Below are positions 62,144-64,000 of a stretch of DNA of 64,000 bases, one piece after another. The translations under genes were made by a program, and so were the position numbers. The DNA lies in NCBI RefSeq assembly GCF_946482605.1, contig NZ_CAMLSE010000035.1:1-64000 (forward strand), given 5' to 3'. Source of the stretch: an uncultured Dyadobacter sp. (GTDB lineage Bacteria > Bacteroidota > Bacteroidia > Cytophagales > Spirosomataceae). Within the stretch, counting starts at the first letter, position 1, and every line of letters starts with the position of its first letter. The notes under the pieces were generated by a model. It was not told where the DNA came from. It searched no databases and was given only the letters and a program-made list of their open reading frames with translations.

Positions 62144-64000
62144 TTACTCGCTACGCAAACTTTTCACCGGATTCACCAATGCCGCCTTGATACTCTGAAA
62201 GCTGACGGTCAGTAATGCTACTCCCACCGCCAATGTACCGGCCAGCAGGAATACCCACCACTCTATGCTGATTTTGTAGGCAAAATCCGACAACCACTGG
62301 TTCATGCCATACCAGGCAAGCGGGGAAGCTATGAGGATTGCGATACCTACCAGTTTTACAAAATCCTTGGAAAGCAATGACACAATGCTGAATACCGAAG
62401 CACCGAGCACTTTACGGACACCAATCTCCTTGGTACGCTGGATGGTTGTGAATGCCGCCAGTCCGAAAAGCCCCAGGCAGGCGATCACCACGGCAAGTCC
62501 GGCAAAAATCCCGAAAAGCCGGCCGACACGTTGTTCCGACTCGTACATTTTATCGAACCGCTCATGAAGGAAAGAATAGGCAAAGGGATTGTCCGTAGTG
62601 GCCTTCCATGTTTTTTCTAATGTTTTGAGCAGGCCCGGCACATCATCTGTGTGGATGCGAAGAGCCATCTGGTACAGGTCGCCGCCATAAAACATGACCA
62701 GCGGGCCTATCTGCTCGTGCATGGATTTGAAATGAAAATCTTTCAGCACACCCACTACCGTATAAAACCGCTTGCTTTCGGGCGTACCGTTGCCGATCGT
62801 ACGCACCCGTTTTCCGACCGGATCTTTCCAACCGAATTGCTTTGCGGCCGCCTCATTGATGAGTATCGACGCGCTGTCGGCACCGAAGGCTTGGGAGAAA
62901 TTCCGGCCTGCCGCCAGCCCGATGCCGAGTGTTTTCAGGTATTCTTCGTCGATCTGGTAAGTTGTAAAGCGATATGGAGTAATATTGTTTTCAGCATTCT
63001 CGGGCAGGAAACCGTCCGTGCCATTGTTAGAGGCCCCTGCGGGAATATAGCCGGCGAGCGTCAGGCTGCTGACTGCGGACAAGCTCTCCACTTGTTCCCG
63101 GAATGCTTTGGCCTTGTCACCCAGCAAATGGGTATCGTGCAGGATCAGCACTTGTTCTTTGTCAAAACCCAGTTTTTTATTCTGGATAAAACGCAGCTGC
63201 TGGTAGACGACCATCGTGCCGATGATCATCCCTATTGAAACCACAAACTGAACCGTTACCAGCGTATTCCGCAGCCAGCCACTTTTCACACCCGCCTGCA
63301 CACTGCCTTTCAGCACGGCAATCGGTTTAAATGCAGAAAGGAAGAACGCCGGGTAGCTGCCAGCCAACAAACCCACTACCAGACAACCCAGCAATCCATA
63401 AACGATCATTCGCGCATTCAAAATGGATTGAATATTGAATTGTTTTCCGGCGAGATCGTTGAAACCGGGCAAAACCAGCAGTACCAGCCCAAACGCTACA
63501 ATCAATGCAAGCATCGTCAGCAAAATAGACTCGGTCAGGAATTGCACCATCAGTTGTTGCCGGACCGAACCCATTACTTTCCTTACGCCTACCTCCTTGG
63601 CACGCCCGGCAGATCCGGCGGTCGAGAGGTTCATAAAATTAATGCAGCCAATAAGCAGGATAAATGCGGCAATGACAGTAAAAATGTAGACGTACTTAAT
63701 ATTGCTATTGGGTTCCAGCTCATTTTCGAGGTTGGAAGTGAGGTGTATATCCGTCAATGGCTGTAAAGCAAGGCCAAACCGGTCACCCTTTCGCAGATAT
63801 TCTTCGTAGGACATACCCAAAAACTCCTGGATTTCCGGGCCGATGTATTTCTTCACGACCTGCGGCAGCTGGGCTTCGAGCTTGTCTGCCGGGTAATCCT
63901 TGCGCAACAGCACATAGGTGTGCGCCCCGCTCGAAAGCCATTTTTCACCCAGCTGGGTCGATTTCATCGAAGCGAAAAAATCGAAATGGAAATGCGAATT
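62144..64000 (-). CDS. Double-FtsX permease, array copy 1, type Y (5' end beyond the window)
   Basis: Partial: the frame stays open to base 64000 (about 618 codons), reading NSHFHFDFFAS before the internal Met at 63967, which matches the middle of the first periplasmic domain in the other copies. About 180-190 N-terminal residues are therefore missing. Coupling segments are GRAKEVGVRKVMGSVRQQLMVQF and IQRTKEIGVRKVLGASVFSIVSLLS; helix 2 has GCINFMNLSTAGS instead of STARS. The final part (WYGMNQWLSDFAYK) resembles that of copy 10. The C terminus is NPVKSLRSE. The array probably continues beyond the window. Confidence 0.92.
   Translation of the reverse strand, partial: NSHFHFDFFASMKSTQLGEKWLSSGAHTYVLLRKDYPADKLEAQLPQVVKKYIGPEIQEFLGMSYEEYLRKGDRFGLALQPLTDIHLTSNLENELEPNSNIKYVYIFTVIAAFILLIGCINFMNLSTAGSAGRAKEVGVRKVMGSVRQQLMVQFLTESILLTMLALIVAFGLVLLVLPGFNDLAGKQFNIQSILNARMIVYGLLGCLVVGLLAGSYPAFFLSAFKPIAVLKGSVQAGVKSGWLRNTLVTVQFVVSIGMIIGTMVVYQQLRFIQNKKLGFDKEQVLILHDTHLLGDKAKAFREQVESLSAVSSLTLAGYIPAGASNNGTDGFLPENAENNITPYRFTTYQIDEEYLKTLGIGLAAGRNFSQAFGADSASILINEAAAKQFGWKDPVGKRVRTIGNGTPESKRFYTVVGVLKDFHFKSMHEQIGPLVMFYGGDLYQMALRIHTDDVPGLLKTLEKTWKATTDNPFAYSFLHERFDKMYESEQRVGRLFGIFAGLAVVIACLGLFGLAAFTTIQRTKEIGVRKVLGASVFSIVSLLSKDFVKLVGIAILIASPLAWYGMNQWLSDFAYKISIEWWVFLLAGTLAVGVALLTVSFQSIKAALVNPVKSLRSE

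Noticed and set aside
38249..64000. Possible assembly duplication as the cause of the permease array
   Set aside because: The copies differ substantially from each other along their whole length, including start and end motifs and spacers, so they are real paralogues and not one gene assembled repeatedly.

Overview
The window is about 50% G+C chromosomal DNA from a member of the Bacteroidota, most likely a Cytophagales bacterium of the Dyadobacter/Spirosomataceae type. The evidence is a type IX secretion C-terminal sorting domain, promoters of the Bacteroidota form (TTG, about 20 nt, TAnnTTTG), DUF2911, DUF4097, DUF6427 and DUF1361 proteins, and a long run of ~800-residue double-FtsX permeases of the kind expanded in Cytophagia. 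The genus is an inference from gene content only. Bases 1-47 are not genomic: they match the 3' part of the Illumina TruSeq universal (P5) adapter, so the window probably starts at an untrimmed contig end.

Left part (1-8.2 kb): the end of an export operon (ABC ATPase, TolC-like outer-membrane factor), two small outer-membrane barrel proteins, an SGNH lipoprotein hydrolase, an FGGY sugar kinase, and recG on the minus strand. Middle (8.3-28 kb): mostly housekeeping and small conserved genes. These include a DUF2911 protein, a winged-helix regulator with a membrane protein, an undecaprenol/diacylglycerol kinase with a DUF1361 protein, an SMP-30-like protein with a peroxiredoxin-like protein, rplU-rpmA, a NifU-like protein, a two-gene unit (an unrecognised protein with a DIDDTA motif plus a PaaE-type reductase), a LacI-type regulator, an M1 aminopeptidase, a LolC/E-like permease with rbfA, rpiB, a LOG protein, a helix-hairpin-helix protein and a DUF4097 protein. 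28-38 kb: a GH1 beta-glucosidase, a triple-repeat T9SS cargo protein, a ~1 kb AT-rich gene-free stretch, a DUF885 metallopeptidase-like lipoprotein, a CBM9-like protein, a class A beta-lactamase-fold hydrolase, and a histidine-containing propeller-like lipoprotein behind a striking operator-like inverted repeat.

Right part (38.2 kb to the window end): ten consecutive minus-strand genes for ~800-residue MacB/FtsX-type permeases, interrupted once by a Wzi-like outer-membrane protein. None has an ATPase next to it. The sequence of their two cytoplasmic coupling segments suggests three paralogue types repeated in the same order (A-X-Y) along the array, as if a three-gene block had been duplicated. 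The last copy runs off the window. This array is the most unusual feature here. Its substrate is unknown, and it presumably depends on an ATPase encoded elsewhere.

Most genes lie in short operons bounded by clear hairpin terminators. No rRNA, tRNA, CRISPR array, transposase or phage gene was seen.
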